64,000 nucleotides of DNA from Arthrobacter sp. zg-Y1110 (GCF_025244865.1 NZ_CP104272.1:1922001-1986000); one strand, 5' to 3'; numbered from the stretch's first letter, positions 22,123 through 33,223 are shown. Program-made: numbers and translations. Notes: generated by a model not told the origin, from the sequence alone.

Positions 22123-23052
22123 CTAGAAACCGAGCTTCACCAGCTGCTTGGGATCCCGCTGCCAGTCCTTGGCGATTTTAACGTGCAGGTCAAGGTACAC
22201 CTTAGTGCCCAGCAACGCTTCGATGCCGCGTCGCGCGGTGGTTCCGACGTCGCGCAGCCGGGACCCGCCGCGGCCGATAATAATGGCCTTCTGCGAAGAA
22301 CGCTCCACGTAGAGGTTGACCCGGACGTCCAGCAGCGGATTGTCTTCGCTGCGTCCCTCGCGCGGCACAATCTCGTCCACTACCACTGCAAGGGAGTGCG
22401 GGAGCTCGTCGCGGACGCCTTCCAGGGCTGCTTCGCGGACCAGTTCGGCCACCATCACGGCCTCGGGCTCGTCGGTCAGTTCGCCGTCCGGGTACAGAGG
22501 CGGGGACGCGGGCATGTGCCCCGCCAGGACCTTCGCCACGGTATCGACCTGGAAGCCGTCGGCTGCCGAAACGGGCACGACGTCGGCCCATCCCGCCTCA
22601 CCCAGCACGTCATTGCCCAGTGCCGTGACGGACATCAGCTGCTTGGCCAGGGCGGCGCGGTCCACCAGGTCGGTCTTCGTCACCAGGGCAATCACGGGGG
22701 TCCGCTTCAGGGCCGCCAGCTGCGCAGCGATGTAACGGTCGCCGGGGCCCACTGCCTCGTTGGCGGGCAGGCAGAAACCAACGGCGTCAACCTCGGCCAG
22801 GGTATCCGCCACCAGCTCGTTCAGCCGCTTGCCCAGCAGGGTCCGCGGACGGTGCAGGCCCGGGGTATCCACGAGGATCACCTGGGAATCCTCGCGGTGG
22901 ACAATGCCGCGGATGGTGTGCCGGGTGGTCTGCGGCTTGGCGGAAGTGATGGCCACCTTGGAACCGACCAGCGCATTGGTCAGGGTGGACTTTCCGGCGT
23001 TGGGCCGGCCCACCAGGGAAACGAATCCTGCGCGGAACTGCGGTTCAGTCAT
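22123..23052 (-). CDS. era: GTPase Era
   Basis: Ribosome-assembly GTPase that binds the 3' end of 16S rRNA. From ATG 23052 it has 309 residues. G motifs: GRPNAGKST, DTPG (VDTPGLHRP) and TKTD. The C-terminal KH domain includes IIGRGGSRLRDVG. The start overlaps the end of the CorC-type gene by 8 bp, and only this start gives a normal Era N-terminus. Confidence 0.96.
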   Translation of the reverse strand: MTEPQFRAGFVSLVGRPNAGKSTLTNALVGSKVAITSAKPQTTRHTIRGIVHREDSQVILVDTPGLHRPRTLLGKRLNELVADTLAEVDAVGFCLPANEAVGPGDRYIAAQLAALKRTPVIALVTKTDLVDRAALAKQLMSVTALGNDVLGEAGWADVVPVSAADGFQVDTVAKVLAGHMPASPPLYPDGELTDEPEAVMVAELVREAALEGVRDELPHSLAVVVDEIVPREGRSEDNPLLDVRVNLYVERSSQKAIIIGRGGSRLRDVGTTARRGIEALLGTKVYLDLHVKIAKDWQRDPKQLVKLGF

Positions 23053-24373
23053 TACGGGGTACCAATTCTGTAGAGCGGGTGCGCGGAGCAGGGTTTCTGC
23101 CCTCGTCGCTGATTTCTTCGTTTTCGGTGTTCCAGGCCAGCACATGCGAAACGCGGTTGCGCCGGCCCTCCAGCCGTTCGGCGTGCAGGGCGATGCCTTC
23201 GACCACTACCTCGCTGCCGACAATCGGGACGCGGCCAAGGGCCTTGGCCAGGAGGCCGCCCACCGTGTCCACTTCATCATCCTCCAGTTCGACGCCGAAC
23301 AACTCACCAAGGTCGTCGATCCCGGTCTTGGAGCTGACCCGGTAGCGGCCGTCGCCGAGGCCTTCGATGTCGGGGCGCTCCGAGTCATACTCGTCCACGA
23401 TTTCCCCCACGATCTCTTCGATCAGGTCCTCCAGCGTAACCAATCCCGCGGTTCCGCCGTATTCGTCTATCACGATCGCCACGTGAGTGGATTCTCGCTG
23501 CAGTTCCTGCAGCAGCTCGCTTACGGCCTTGGACTCGGGAACGTAGCGGACGCTTCGGGCGTAATCTTCGACCTTCTGCACCGAGGCGCGCTCCGGGTCA
23601 CTGTGCATCTGCGCGGCGACGTCCTTCAGGTAGAGGATGCCCACCAGATGGTCGGCGCTGTCCTCGATCACCGGGACGCGGGAATAGCCCGAGCGCAGGA
23701 ACAGCGACATGGCCTGGCGCAGCGTGCTGCCGGCTTCGATGCACACCATGTCCGTGCGCGGGACCATGACGGACCGGATTTTGGTGTCGCCGAGTTCGAA
23801 GACCGAGTGGATCAGTTCCGCCTCGGTATCCTCGATCATGTCCGCATCGGACGCGCGGTCGAGCAGTTCGCGGAATTCCTCTTCCGTGAAGAACGCGGCA
23901 TCAGGCCCCTGGGTGCCGGGAGCGACGGCGGTGCCGAGGCGGACGAGCCATCCCGGGATCGGTCCCAGGACGGTCCGCAGCACGCGGACGAGTCCGGCCG
24001 TCAGCACAACGACGGCCGTGACGTGCTTGCGGCCGATCTGTCGCGGAGAGACGCCCACGAGGACAAAACCGACGGCAGCCATGGTCACCGTGGCAAGCAG
24101 GCCCGCCAGCCAGATATTGTCCAGCAGCAGCTGGAAGAGCGTCGCCACGGACACCGCCATGGCCATTTCGAACCACACGCGCCAGAACCGCAGGGCGTGC
24201 ATGTGCGCCACCGGGTGCGCCAGGATGCGGCGCAGCGGGGCTCCTGCCTTGCCGTGGAGCAGTGCTTCGGCGTCCTGCCGGGGCAGGTAGCCGTAGGCCG
24301 ACTCCGCGGCAGTCAGCAGGCCCGCCAGGACCATGAAAGCCATGGCCATGACGATGAGGACACCAATACTCAA
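23045..24373 (-). CDS. Hemolysin family / CNNM-CorC membrane protein
   Basis: 442 residues: a DUF21/CNNM transmembrane domain (about residues 1-170), a CBS domain pair (about 195-315; [28 protein letters not shown]) and a C-terminal CorC_HlyC domain (about 335-420). Members transport or regulate Mg2+/Co2+; the name hemolysin is historical. It starts in an ATGA-type overlap with ybeY (end 24370) and runs into era. Confidence 0.92.
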   Translation of the reverse strand: MSIGVLIVMAMAFMVLAGLLTAAESAYGYLPRQDAEALLHGKAGAPLRRILAHPVAHMHALRFWRVWFEMAMAVSVATLFQLLLDNIWLAGLLATVTMAAVGFVLVGVSPRQIGRKHVTAVVVLTAGLVRVLRTVLGPIPGWLVRLGTAVAPGTQGPDAAFFTEEEFRELLDRASDADMIEDTEAELIHSVFELGDTKIRSVMVPRTDMVCIEAGSTLRQAMSLFLRSGYSRVPVIEDSADHLVGILYLKDVAAQMHSDPERASVQKVEDYARSVRYVPESKAVSELLQELQRESTHVAIVIDEYGGTAGLVTLEDLIEEIVGEIVDEYDSERPDIEGLGDGRYRVSSKTGIDDLGELFGVELEDDEVDTVGGLLAKALGRVPIVGSEVVVEGIALHAERLEGRRNRVSHVLAWNTENEEISDEGRNPAPRTRSTELVPRND

Positions 24374-24846
24374 CTTCGGGTCTCCTTGGGTGCCTGTTTA
24401 CCCAGGTAGGCGGCAAGGAGGCGGCGCTGGAGACCGAACATCTCCTTCTCCTCTTCCGGTTCGGCGTGGTCGTAGCCCAGCAGGTGAAGGACGCCGTGGG
24501 TGGTGAGGAGCAGCAACTCCTCACCGGTGCTGTGGCCGGCGTCGGCGGCCTGCCGGGCCGCCACCTGCGGGCACAGCACAATGTCGCCAAGGACACCGGC
24601 GGGGGTGATCCGGCCGGCGGTTCCGGGGCGCAGTTCGTCCATCGGGAAGGACAGCACATCTGTGGGACCCGGCAGGTCCATCCATTCAATGTGCAGCTTT
24701 TCTATGGCGTCCTCATCCACCAGGATGATCGACAGGTCTGCCTCCGGATGGACGTACAGGCTGTCCAGGAGGTACCTGCCCAGCCGGGCGAGTTCCTCTT
24801 CATCGACGGCCGGTGCACTGGATTCGTTGTTCACTTCGATGCTCAT
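24370..24846 (-). CDS. ybeY: rRNA maturation RNase YbeY
   Basis: Zinc endoribonuclease for 16S 3'-end processing and ribosome quality control. 158 residues from ATG 24846. The metal motif [11 protein letters not shown] (H-x3-H-x5-H) and the [11 protein letters not shown] strand are diagnostic. The longer open frame to 24981 reads through the repetitive end of phoH and is not used. It overlaps both neighbours by a few bases, indicating tight coupling. Confidence 0.96.
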   Translation of the reverse strand: MSIEVNNESSAPAVDEEELARLGRYLLDSLYVHPEADLSIILVDEDAIEKLHIEWMDLPGPTDVLSFPMDELRPGTAGRITPAGVLGDIVLCPQVAARQAADAGHSTGEELLLLTTHGVLHLLGYDHAEPEEEKEMFGLQRRLLAAYLGKQAPKETRS

Positions 24847-25955
24847 GCGCGGGCCTCCCGGTTGCGTCCGGCGTTGGAGTGGCCGCTGCCGTTGGACCGG
24901 CCGCCGTCGTTGGACCGGGCGCCGCCGTTGGACCGGCCGCCGTCGGCGCGGGCTGCGTCGGAGCGCCGGACCTCGTCCCATTCGCTGTAGGCCGTGACAA
25001 TGTCACTGACCAGGCGGTGCCGGACAACGTCCACTGCCTGCAGTTCCGAGAATGCGACGTCGTCGATGCCGCCCAGGATGTCGTGGACAATCCGCAGGCC
25101 GGAGGCGGTGCCGCCGGGCAGGTCCACCTGGGTAACATCGCCGGTGACGACCATCTTCGAGCCGAAGCCGAGACGGGTGAGGAACATCTTCATCTGCTCG
25201 GGCGTGGTGTTCTGGGCTTCATCGAGGATGATGAACGCGTCATTGAGCGTCCGGCCGCGCATGTAGGCCAGGGGCGCCACCTCAATGGTGCCGGCGGCCA
25301 TCAGGCGGGGAATCGATTCGGGGTCCATCATGTCGTGAAGGGCGTCGTAGAGCGGCCGCAGGTACGGGTCGATCTTGTCGCTCAGCGTGCCCGGAAGGAA
25401 GCCGAGCCGCTCCCCCGCTTCCACTGCCGGTCGGGTGAGGATGATCCGGTTGACCTCTTTTTGCTGCAGGGCCTGCACCGCCTTGGCCATCGCCAGGTAC
25501 GTCTTGCCGGTGCCCGCAGGACCGATGCCGAAAACAACTGTGTTGCGGTCAATCGCATCCACGTAGTTCTTCTGGTTCAGGGTCTTGGGCCGAATGGTCT
25601 TCCCCCGGGTGGAGAGGATGTTCTGCGTCAGGACATCGGCCGGGCGGTGGGTGCTCTGGTCCTTGAGCATGCTGATCAGCTGCTCGAGGACCTGCGGCGT
25701 GACGCGGGTCTGGTGGCGGGCCAGTACACGGACTTCGTTGACCAGGCGTACGGTCTGTTCCACCTCCGCCGCGGGGCCGGACACGGACAGTTCGTTGCCC
25801 CGCACCATCAGGCTTACCTCGGGATTTGCCGTCTCAATGATCCTGAGCGCCTCATCATTGGCACCCAGCGACTGGACCATGTGCTCCGTCGAGTCAAAGA
25901 CTATTGTCTGGTTGTCCAGCCGAATGGTGCCGATTTCCATTGAAGATTCGGTCAT
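24843..25955 (-). CDS. phoH: PhoH-like ATPase
   Basis: P-loop ATPase of the PhoH family, found next to ybeY in most bacteria and linked to RNA metabolism. 370 residues. An N-terminal KH-like region is followed by Walker A GPAGTGKT at about residues 145-152 and Walker [11 protein letters not shown]. The last 40 residues are a Gly/Ser/Asn/Arg low-complexity tail encoded by a tandem repeat, which is unusual for the family. Confidence 0.94.
   Translation of the reverse strand: MTESSMEIGTIRLDNQTIVFDSTEHMVQSLGANDEALRIIETANPEVSLMVRGNELSVSGPAAEVEQTVRLVNEVRVLARHQTRVTPQVLEQLISMLKDQSTHRPADVLTQNILSTRGKTIRPKTLNQKNYVDAIDRNTVVFGIGPAGTGKTYLAMAKAVQALQQKEVNRIILTRPAVEAGERLGFLPGTLSDKIDPYLRPLYDALHDMMDPESIPRLMAAGTIEVAPLAYMRGRTLNDAFIILDEAQNTTPEQMKMFLTRLGFGSKMVVTGDVTQVDLPGGTASGLRIVHDILGGIDDVAFSELQAVDVVRHRLVSDIVTAYSEWDEVRRSDAARADGGRSNGGARSNDGGRSNGSGHSNAGRNREARA
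24887..24945. repeat. Tandem repeat in the 3' end of phoH
   Basis: Four imperfect copies of a unit around CCGTTGGACCGG(C/G)CGCC encode repeated RSNGG/RSNDGG units. Confidence 0.75.
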
Positions 25956-26311
25956 ATAGACGGCCCTTTCAGGCCTTTCATCGCCCCTTATAGAGTCTGG
26001 TTTTTAAAGTTCATCGAACTTTTTACGGTGGTGACGGTTGGTCCGGCTATCCGTCCGGCAAAGTAAACGCCCCGGTACAGCCGATTATTTCCCGGGACCC
26101 GGACGACGCGCCGCGCAGCGCACGCTACCTAAATCTTACTTGATGCTCTCCCCTGCGAACGGAACAGCATCGGGTTTTATCTCGGCCCCGCAACGGTGAT
26201 GTCTCAATCGTGTTTCAGTCCGGGCGCTGGCCCGCCCACGGCACGGAAGGGCACCAAAGCATGTGCAAAGGTTGAAGACGTACGTTTTCGAGTTACCCCA
26301 GAGGAGGATAG
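25956..26311. other. Divergent intergenic region with a 7-bp inverted repeat
   Basis: 356 bp without a gene between phoH and the GerMN lipoprotein. AAAGTTC-ATC-GAACTTT at 26006-26022 is a perfect inverted repeat 50 bp upstream of phoH. It could be an operator. Nothing else was recognised. Confidence 0.4.
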
Positions 26312-27283
26312 ATGGACGCCGGATCCAACAACGCAACGTCCAGTCTCCGAGGGCTTCGCCAGCGGTATTTCCTGGCCGGTTCCCTATTGGCCGCGGCTGC
26401 ACTGGGGCTGGGTGGATGCGGCGTCGTCGCCGAGAATCCCACCATCACGATGCCGTCATCCTTCGACGGCTCAGACGCCTCCGCAGCAGCTCCGATGACG
26501 GTCTCCCCGCCGGCGGAAGCGAGTTCCGTCGGAACGCTCATGCCGGTGTACTGGCTGGGACGGAATGACTCGACGGTCAGTCTTTACCGTGAGTTCCTTT
26601 CCTCGGACAACACCGGTGATCCCATCGGCGAGGCAGTTCAGGCCATGACGGCGGACCAACCGCTGGACCAGGACTACTTCACTCCCTGGCACCCGGCTGA
26701 CAGCGTCACCGCATCCATTTCCAGCAAGAACGTCATTACCGTGGACATCTCCTCGGACGCGTTCAAGGGCTCCCTCGACTCGGGCATGGCCCACCGTGCA
26801 GTTCAGCAGCTGGTCTACACCGCCACGGCAGCAGCCGCCAACGCTGGGTTGACCACCGTAGGCCAGGAAAGCAGCGTGGCGATCCTGGTCGACGGCAAAG
26901 AGGGGTACCGCGCGTTCGGCCACGTAGCCCTGGAGGAGCCCCTGCACCGGGATCCCGCACTGGTGGCGCCAATCTGGGTGATTGATCCGCAGGAATCCCA
27001 GATCCGGGGCACCGAGGTCGAGGTCACCGGGACTGCGGTGGCGCAGACGGCTGAACTGCACTGGCGGGCCGAACCGATAGTGGACGGCAGGCCGTCGGCC
27101 GGGGCCGTGGCTTCCGGCAGCGTGCAACTGGACAAAGCGCCCGGCAAGACCGGTGAATTCAGCTTCACTGCTTCCCTAGCCCCGGGCGAATACAGCCTCC
27201 GGGTCTACTACAACGGGCAGGAAACCGCCGGGGATTCCAAGCGCATTACGGTCTCCGCTTCCAAGCAGGACCCGGAGGGCTAG
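26312..27283 (+). CDS. GerMN / Gmad2 domain lipoprotein
   Basis: Extracytoplasmic lipoprotein, 323 residues. Lipobox LGGC with Cys36 after a hydrophobic segment, a Ser/Ala/Pro linker, a GerMN domain (about residues 75-205), then an immunoglobulin-like Gmad2 domain (about 225-315). GAGGAGG precedes the ATG. GerMN domains occur in spore germination and LpqB-like cell-envelope proteins. This organism type does not sporulate, so an envelope role is inferred. Confidence 0.85.
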   Translation: MDAGSNNATSSLRGLRQRYFLAGSLLAAAALGLGGCGVVAENPTITMPSSFDGSDASAAAPMTVSPPAEASSVGTLMPVYWLGRNDSTVSLYREFLSSDNTGDPIGEAVQAMTADQPLDQDYFTPWHPADSVTASISSKNVITVDISSDAFKGSLDSGMAHRAVQQLVYTATAAAANAGLTTVGQESSVAILVDGKEGYRAFGHVALEEPLHRDPALVAPIWVIDPQESQIRGTEVEVTGTAVAQTAELHWRAEPIVDGRPSAGAVASGSVQLDKAPGKTGEFSFTASLAPGEYSLRVYYNGQETAGDSKRITVSASKQDPEG

Positions 27284-27296
27284 CCCTCCGGGCTTC

Positions 27297-28064
27297 CTAC
27301 CAGCGGCCGAGCAGCGAATTCAGCACGGCCAGCGCCGCCGGACCTGCAGTGGAGGAACGCAGCACATGCGGTCCGAGCCGGACGGCGACCGCTCCGACAC
27401 TGCGCAGCGCTTCCAGCTCGGCGGGGCTGATGCCGCCTTCCGGACCCACGACTACCGCAATGGAGGCGGGGGCCTCGTCCGGACCGCGCTTGCCAAGGTC
27501 ACGAACAGCATTCGCCAGCGGTACATCGGCCTCCTCATGAAGGACAAGGACGAGGTCAAGTTCCGCCAGCCTGGCCGGCAGGGCACGGCTGTCCAGCGCA
27601 GGCTCCACCGCAGGGATGCGGGAACGGCGGGACTGCTTGGCCGCAGCAAAGGTCAGGGCCTGCCATTTGGCCTGTCCCTTAACCGCCTTCTCGGCGCGCC
27701 ACCGGACAATGCTGCGGTCGGATTGCCACGGGATCACCGTGTCCACACCCAGCTCGGTCGCGGCTTCCACCGCCTGCTCGTCCCGGTCCCCCTTGGCCAG
27801 TGCCTGGACCAGGAGGAACCGTTCGGGCTCAACCGGTTCGTCGATGACGTTGGCTACCCGCAGCTCCAAAAGGGATGCACCGGTTTCCGTCACCGTGCCG
27901 GTGAGCCGGCGCCCGGCGCCGTCGACCACGTCCACGCTTTCACCGGCTCCGAGGCGCTTCACCGACACCGCGTGCCGCGCCTCCGGACCCTCAAGACGGA
28001 AGATGTCTCCGGGCCCGGCCGCCGCCACCTGCGCCGGGTCACCGAAGAAAATCGGGTTGGTCAT
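27297..28064 (-). CDS. rsmE: 16S rRNA (uracil(1498)-N(3))-methyltransferase
   Basis: SPOUT-class methyltransferase acting on 16S rRNA U1498. 255 residues from ATG 28064, one base after the dnaJ stop. A PUA-like N-terminal domain (residues 1-75) is followed by the knotted SAM-binding part with VVVGPEGGISPAELEALRS and RLGPHVLRSSTAGPAAL. The upstream extension of the frame overlaps dnaJ and is not used. Confidence 0.95.
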   Translation of the reverse strand: MTNPIFFGDPAQVAAAGPGDIFRLEGPEARHAVSVKRLGAGESVDVVDGAGRRLTGTVTETGASLLELRVANVIDEPVEPERFLLVQALAKGDRDEQAVEAATELGVDTVIPWQSDRSIVRWRAEKAVKGQAKWQALTFAAAKQSRRSRIPAVEPALDSRALPARLAELDLVLVLHEEADVPLANAVRDLGKRGPDEAPASIAVVVGPEGGISPAELEALRSVGAVAVRLGPHVLRSSTAGPAALAVLNSLLGRW

Positions 28065-28065
28065 C

Positions 28066-29208
28066 TCAGAGGTTGCCCAGACGGTCCCGCAGCTTGGCGA
28101 AAACGCCGTTGCCTGAGCTGTTGAGCTTCCCCTCGCTGTATTCCTCACCGCGCAGCTTGGCGAGGCGGCGGAGCAGTTCCTCCTGCTCGGAGTCCAGCTT
28201 CTGCGGGGTCTCCACGTGCAGGTGCACCCGGAGATCGCCGCGGCCGTGGCCGCGCAGGTGCGTGACGCCCAGGTCGTTGAGGACTGACACCTCGCCGGAC
28301 TGGGTGCCGGGCTTGACGGTGATTTCGCGTTCGCCGTCGAAGGTCTCCAGTGCAACGGTGGTTCCCAGCGCTGCGGCCGTCATGGGGATGGTGAGCGTGG
28401 CGTGCAGGTCATCGCCGTCGCGGAGGAACGTCGGGTCATTGTTGACCCGGATCTCCACGTAGAGATCGCCGGCGGGTCCGCCTGCCATCCCGGCTTCGCC
28501 CTGTCCGCCAAGCTGGATCCGGGTACCGGTGGCAACGCCGGCCGGAATCTTGATGGTCAGGGTACGCCGGTTGCGGACGCGGCCTTCTCCGGAGCACTCG
28601 TGGCAGGGGTCGGGGATGACGGTGCCGAAGCCGTTGCAGGTTCCGCAGGGTGCCGAGGTCATGACCTGGCCCAGGATGGAGCGGACCGCCCGCTGGACCT
28701 GACCGGTGCCGTGGCAGATGTCACAGGTGCGCGGGGAGGTGCCGGGCTGGCAGCAGGAACCGTCACAGGTGGGGCAGACGACTGCAGTGTCGACGTCGAT
28801 CTTCTTGTTGGTGCCGAAAACGGCGTCCTTGAGGTCGATCCGGACGTTGATCAGGGCGTCCTGTCCGCGGCGGCTGCGTGAGGCCGGTCCGCGTCCTGAA
28901 CCCGGGGCGCCGCCGCCGAAGAAGGTATCGAAGATGTCCTGGAAACCGAAACCCTGGGCGCCGAAGCCGCCGCCGCCGCCGAAGCCGTTGTCGGTTCCGT
29001 TCTCGTTGCCCGTGGTGTCGTAGATCCGCCGTTTTTCCGGATCGGAAAGAACCTCGTAGGCGTGCGATACGGCTTTGAATTCGTCCGAGGCACCCGGAGC
29101 GTTGTTGACGTCCGGGTGCAGCTTGCGGGCTAGCTTCCGGTACGCCTTCTTGATTTCTTCACCGGTGGCGTCTCGTCCGACACCCAGAACCTGGTAGTGA
29201 TCGCTCAC
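28066..29208 (-). CDS. dnaJ: Molecular chaperone DnaJ
   Basis: Co-chaperone of DnaK; the hrcA-linked DnaJ2 copy of actinobacteria. 380 residues from GTG 29208: J domain with HPD near residues 30-32, Gly/Phe-rich linker, four zinc-binding CxxCxGxG-like motifs ([32 protein letters not shown]) and the C-terminal substrate domains. The first motif ends in Ser-Cys rather than Gly-x-Gly, a small deviation. The second gene after hrcA. Confidence 0.96.
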   Translation of the reverse strand: MSDHYQVLGVGRDATGEEIKKAYRKLARKLHPDVNNAPGASDEFKAVSHAYEVLSDPEKRRIYDTTGNENGTDNGFGGGGGFGAQGFGFQDIFDTFFGGGAPGSGRGPASRSRRGQDALINVRIDLKDAVFGTNKKIDVDTAVVCPTCDGSCCQPGTSPRTCDICHGTGQVQRAVRSILGQVMTSAPCGTCNGFGTVIPDPCHECSGEGRVRNRRTLTIKIPAGVATGTRIQLGGQGEAGMAGGPAGDLYVEIRVNNDPTFLRDGDDLHATLTIPMTAAALGTTVALETFDGEREITVKPGTQSGEVSVLNDLGVTHLRGHGRGDLRVHLHVETPQKLDSEQEELLRRLAKLRGEEYSEGKLNSSGNGVFAKLRDRLGNL

Positions 29209-29313
29209 TCGTGCACATCGCTTTCCTGTATTGCGTGCCTTCAAACTTTGAAGACGGAGGTTGGGTTCCCGCCGGTTCCCCGGCGGGCGGGTCCGTAACT
29301 GCTGGGGACCGCG

Positions 29314-30327
29314 TTAGTTGTTCAGTATTCGGGACAGGTACCTGGCCACGGCTCGCACCGCTGCCATGGTGGTGGGATAGTCCATCCGTGTGGGACCGAG
29401 AATGCCGACCTTAGCGGTGGCGTCGGGACCGTATCCCGTAGCCACCACAGACGCTTCCGACAATCCGCCGTACGGATTCTCCCGCCCGATCCGGACGGCA
29501 ACGCCGCGGGCATCCTGTTCCATCTCCGACAGCAGCCGCAGCATCACCACTTGTTCCTCGAGCGCTTCGAGCACGGGACCGATAGTCAGCGGGAAGTCTA
29601 CAGTGGAGCGGGCCAGGTTGGCTGTCCCTGCCATCACCATGCGGTCCTCGCGGTTGATGCCCGCAAGCTGCTCCAGGCAGTGGCCCAGGGCGTTGCCCAC
29701 GCGCCTGCGTTCGGCCGGCACAGTTGCAAGGGCATTGGCCAGCTGGCTGGTGATGCTGCTCAGCGGCGTGCCTGCCAACGCGGTCAGGAAGTGCTGGCGC
29801 AGGTCACTCAGGTCCGGCTCCGTCACCGGCTGCGGAACGGTAATGACCCGCTGCTCCACCCGCCCCGTGGTCGAGATGAGCACCACCAGCACCTGCGCCG
29901 GAGCCAGCAGGACAAATTCAATGTGCCGGACCTTGGCATTGCCCAGATGCGGGTACTGCACCACGGCCACCTGGTTGGTCAGCTGGGACAACAGCCTGAC
30001 GGTACGATCCATCACATCGTCGAGGTCGTCGGCTTCCTCCAACAGCGACTGGATGGCGCGGCGTTCGGGAGCAGAGAGCGGCTTGACGTCGGAAATCCGG
30101 TCGACGAACAGGCGGTAGCCCTTGTCGGTGGGGATGCGCCCGGCGGACGTGTGCGGGGCGGTGATCAGCCCCTCTTCCTCAAGGGCGGCCATGTCGTTGC
30201 GGATGGTCGCCGAGGAAACGCCCAGGTGATGGCGTTCCACAAGTGCCTTGGATCCCACGGGCTCGCGCGAATGGACGTAGTCCTCAACAATGGCGCGGAG
30301 GACCTCGAGTCGGCGTGGCTCACTCAT
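29314..30327 (-). CDS. hrcA: Heat-inducible transcription repressor HrcA
   Basis: Represses class I heat-shock genes by binding CIRCE. 337 residues: an N-terminal winged helix ([21 protein letters not shown] at about residues 36-56) and a GAF-like dimerisation domain. ATG 30327. A CIRCE-like operator lies 91 bp upstream, so it should repress itself and dnaJ. Confidence 0.96.
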   Translation of the reverse strand: MSEPRRLEVLRAIVEDYVHSREPVGSKALVERHHLGVSSATIRNDMAALEEEGLITAPHTSAGRIPTDKGYRLFVDRISDVKPLSAPERRAIQSLLEEADDLDDVMDRTVRLLSQLTNQVAVVQYPHLGNAKVRHIEFVLLAPAQVLVVLISTTGRVEQRVITVPQPVTEPDLSDLRQHFLTALAGTPLSSITSQLANALATVPAERRRVGNALGHCLEQLAGINREDRMVMAGTANLARSTVDFPLTIGPVLEALEEQVVMLRLLSEMEQDARGVAVRIGRENPYGGLSEASVVATGYGPDATAKVGILGPTRMDYPTTMAAVRAVARYLSRILNN

Positions 30328-30417
30328 GGTTTTCCCTCCCTGTTGATCGGCGGTTTGATCGGCATTTTGATCTGCGTGTTGGCCTGCGTGGTGACCTATG
30401 GGCAGAGCGCCGGACGT

Positions 30418-30444
30418 TTAGCACTCACAGTGTTCAAGTGCCAA
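30418..30444. promoter_or_regulatory. CIRCE operator upstream of hrcA
   Basis: TTAGCACTC, nine bases, then AAGTGCCAA. The left half is the exact consensus; the right half differs from GAGTGCTAA at two positions. The distance and orientation fit HrcA self-repression. It also lies 93 bp before the divergent DUF3097 gene. Confidence 0.85.
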
Positions 30445-30536
30445 GTCTAGTACGGATCGGCAGCGTTGCTAGCATTGAGGAACCCGTGGCCTGCTGCGGT
30501 TTCCGCCCGATCAGAACCGTAAGTGAGGCAACTTCC

Positions 30537-31385
30537 GTGTCCAGCTTTTCCTGGGGTCCGCAGGACATCACTGCGCCGGCCCGGACCGTCCTGCGCAAAG
30601 TCGGCGCCGAAACCGGCCTGGTCCTTGAGGACGTTGCCTCGGGCTGGGTTGGTGCGGTGGTACGCGTGGAGAAATCCGGCGGACTGCACCTGATGGTGCT
30701 GGAAGACCGGCGCGGTAAAAAGAAATCCTTCGAACTGGGCTTCGGCTTCCTGCTCGAGGGCGAGCCGGTGGAAGTTGTGCCCGCGGCCGCGGCGGCAGCC
30801 AAGGCAGGACCGGCCCGGACGGCGTCCGGCTCGGTGCGCGTCGCCAACCAGCGCGCCCGCACCGCCCGGGCCAGCCGCATCTGGGTGGAGGGCAAGCACG
30901 ACGCCGAACTGGTGGAGAAGGTCTGGGGCGATGACCTGCGGGTGGAAGGGATCGTCGTCGAGCCCCTCCACGGCGTCGATGACCTGTACTCCGCGGTCCG
31001 GGAGTTCGCCCCGGGCCCGGGACGCAGGCTGGGCATCCTGGTGGATCATCTGGTTCCGGGTTCCAAGGAATCGCGCATCGCAGCCGAGGCGATGACCTCC
31101 CCCGGCGGGCCGGGCAACGTCTTGATTGTCGGGCATCCGTACGTGGACGTCTGGCAGGCCATCAAGCCGTCCGTGATCGGACGTACCGCCTGGCCGGTGG
31201 TTCCCCGTCACCTGGACTGGAAAACCGGAATCCTGCAGGGACTGGGCTGGCCGCACCGGGACCACACCGACGTCGCGATGGGCTGGAAGAAGCTGCTGGG
31301 GCAGGTGAACAGCTATGCGGATCTGGAACCGTCACTGCTCGGACGGGTGGAGGAAGTCATCGATTTCCTGACCGTTCCCGGGTGA
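30537..31385 (+). CDS. DUF3097 family protein
   Basis: 282 residues from GTG 30537. The centre reads SRIWVEGKHDAELVEKVWGDDLR, a TOPRIM-like strand-helix with the invariant glutamate, and VDHLVPGSKE supplies a later acidic residue. DUF3097 is an actinobacterial family without an assigned role; the TOPRIM-like core suggests a nucleic-acid or nucleotidyl function, which is inference. It diverges from hrcA. The frame is open further upstream but the conserved part begins at this start. Confidence 0.82.
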   Translation: MSSFSWGPQDITAPARTVLRKVGAETGLVLEDVASGWVGAVVRVEKSGGLHLMVLEDRRGKKKSFELGFGFLLEGEPVEVVPAAAAAAKAGPARTASGSVRVANQRARTARASRIWVEGKHDAELVEKVWGDDLRVEGIVVEPLHGVDDLYSAVREFAPGPGRRLGILVDHLVPGSKESRIAAEAMTSPGGPGNVLIVGHPYVDVWQAIKPSVIGRTAWPVVPRHLDWKTGILQGLGWPHRDHTDVAMGWKKLLGQVNSYADLEPSLLGRVEEVIDFLTVPG

Positions 31386-31502
31386 GACGCGCATCGCACT
31401 GCCTCTTTCCTTTCCGTGAGGAAGTGCGCGAGCCAGTACTCTTGAGGAATACGTAGTAGCGGACCGACCCTGTGTCACCATGAGCCAAAAGGAATATACG
31501 CC

Positions 31503-31931
31503 GTGTCCAACACACGCCAGAACCACCGCCCCCGACCGGAAGAACACGGCGGAGCGCAGCGTCCCGTGTACCAGGGGGCTCCGGCCAACGCACTGCCGCT
31601 GACCGCGTCCGAAGACCGGCAGTGGGCAACTCTGGCGCACTTCGGCGGCATCCTCGCTTTTGTTCCGTCGCTGATCATTTACCTGGTGTTCCGCGACCGC
31701 GGTCCGTTCACTGCCCAGGAATCCAAGGAAGCCCTGAACTTCACGCTTCCGCCCAGCATTGCTGCCCTGACGGTCTGGGCACTGTCCTTCATTCCCGAGA
31801 TCGGCGGCTTCTTTGCCGTGCTCAATGCCATGATCTGGGTCTACGTGGCCGTGTCCTCGGTGATCGCGGGCATCGAGTGCAACCGCGGCCGGCCGTACCG
31901 CTACCCGCTCAACCTGCGCCGCATCAAGTAG
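31503..31931 (+). CDS. DUF4870 membrane protein
   Basis: 142 residues: a polar, proline-rich N-terminus of about 45 residues, then three membrane helices. The FRDRGPFTAQESKEALNFTL block matches DUF4870 (Tic20-like) proteins. GTG 31503. No function is known; it is probably a cytoplasmic-membrane protein. Confidence 0.85.
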   Translation: MSNTRQNHRPRPEEHGGAQRPVYQGAPANALPLTASEDRQWATLAHFGGILAFVPSLIIYLVFRDRGPFTAQESKEALNFTLPPSIAALTVWALSFIPEIGGFFAVLNAMIWVYVAVSSVIAGIECNRGRPYRYPLNLRRIK

Positions 31932-31990
31932 CGCCGCAGGGCGGATATGCCGCCGCCGTCCGGGCAGGTGTGCCGGGACGGCCGCGGGAC

Positions 31991-33223
31991 TCAGTCCGGC
32001 AGCAGCCGTCGAACCACTGCGTCGGCCAGCAGCCGGCCCGCCGGGGTGAGGATCACCTTGCCTGTCAGCGCAGCGCGCGGATCCACAAGGCCGTCGGCCA
32101 TGAGTCCCGCCACGGCCAGCCTGCCGGGCTCACGCAGCCGGTCCAGTGCCAGGCCTTCGGCGAGCCGGGTCCGCAGCATAACGTCTTCCACGTACCGGGT
32201 ATCGGCATCCAGGGTCTCTCGTCCGACGGCGGGCGACTCCCCCGCGCCGATCCGCTGGGCATAGGCGGTGGGATGCTTGGCATTCCACCAGCGCACGCCG
32301 CCGGCATGTGAATGCGCTCCCGGACCAACGCCCCACCAGTCATCACTGCGCCAGTAGGCCAGGTTGTGCCGGCACTGATCCTCGGGGGTGCGGGCCCAGT
32401 TGCTGACCTCGTACCAGTTCAGCCCGGCGGCGGTCATCATTTCATCCGCCAGCACGTATTTGTCGGCGTGGTCGTCATCGTCGATGGGCGGAACCTCGCC
32501 GCGGCGCATCCGTGCGGCGAGTTTAGTGCCTTCCTCGATGATGAGCGCGTAGGCGGAGATGTGGTCCGGCTCGTAGCTCAGCGCCTCTTCGAGCGAGTGC
32601 TTCCAGTCAGCCATGGACTCCCCGGGGGTCCCGTAGATGAGGTCCACGCTCACGTGCAGGCCGGCGTCGCGCGCCCACTGCACGGCCTGCGGAACCCTCG
32701 ACGGCGTATGTGTGCGGTCCAGCACTGCCAGCACGTGCGGCACGGCGGACTGCATGCCGAAGGAAACCCGGGTGAAGCCGGCGTCGGCAAGCAGCTGCAG
32801 GGACTGCGGCGTGACGGAGTCCGGGTTCGCTTCGGTGGTGACTTCGGCGCCGGGAGCCAGGCCCCACTGGTCGACGGCGGTGCTAAGGATCAGCGCGAGA
32901 TCCTCCGCCGGGAGCAGCGTGGGAGTGCCGCCGCCGAAGAAGACGGTGCCCATCCGGCGCTCCGGCAGGCCCGAACGCCGGAGGGCGTCCGCGGCGAAGA
33001 CCACCTCGCGGGCCGCTGTGCCGCCGTAAGCAGCCTGTGACGCACCGCCGCCCAGCTCGGTGGCCGTATACGTGTTGAAATCGCAGTAGCCGCAGCGGAC
33101 GGAGCAGAACGGAATATGGACGTACAGTCCGAAGTTCCGCTCCGCTGCTCCGTCCGCGGCCTGTGCGGGGAGGAGACCGTCGGCGGGTGCCGGGTCTCCG
33201 AGGGGCAGTGCACTGGGTGTCAC
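31991..33223 (-). CDS. hemW: Radical SAM heme chaperone HemW
   Basis: Related to oxygen-independent coproporphyrinogen oxidase but lacking that activity; HemW inserts heme into respiratory proteins. 410 residues with the [4Fe-4S] site CSVRCGYC near residues 37-44 (C-x3-C-x2-C), GGGTPTLLP and a HemN C-terminal domain. GTG 33223 overlaps the lepA stop (GTGA), a conserved pair. The respiratory genes elsewhere in the window are plausible clients. Confidence 0.94.
   Translation of the reverse strand: MTPSALPLGDPAPADGLLPAQAADGAAERNFGLYVHIPFCSVRCGYCDFNTYTATELGGGASQAAYGGTAAREVVFAADALRRSGLPERRMGTVFFGGGTPTLLPAEDLALILSTAVDQWGLAPGAEVTTEANPDSVTPQSLQLLADAGFTRVSFGMQSAVPHVLAVLDRTHTPSRVPQAVQWARDAGLHVSVDLIYGTPGESMADWKHSLEEALSYEPDHISAYALIIEEGTKLAARMRRGEVPPIDDDDHADKYVLADEMMTAAGLNWYEVSNWARTPEDQCRHNLAYWRSDDWWGVGPGAHSHAGGVRWWNAKHPTAYAQRIGAGESPAVGRETLDADTRYVEDVMLRTRLAEGLALDRLREPGRLAVAGLMADGLVDPRAALTGKVILTPAGRLLADAVVRRLLPD

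Noticed and set aside
31955..31982. Hairpin between DUF4870 and hemW as terminator
   Set aside because: The stem is imperfect and has no T-run on either side; left out of the feature list.
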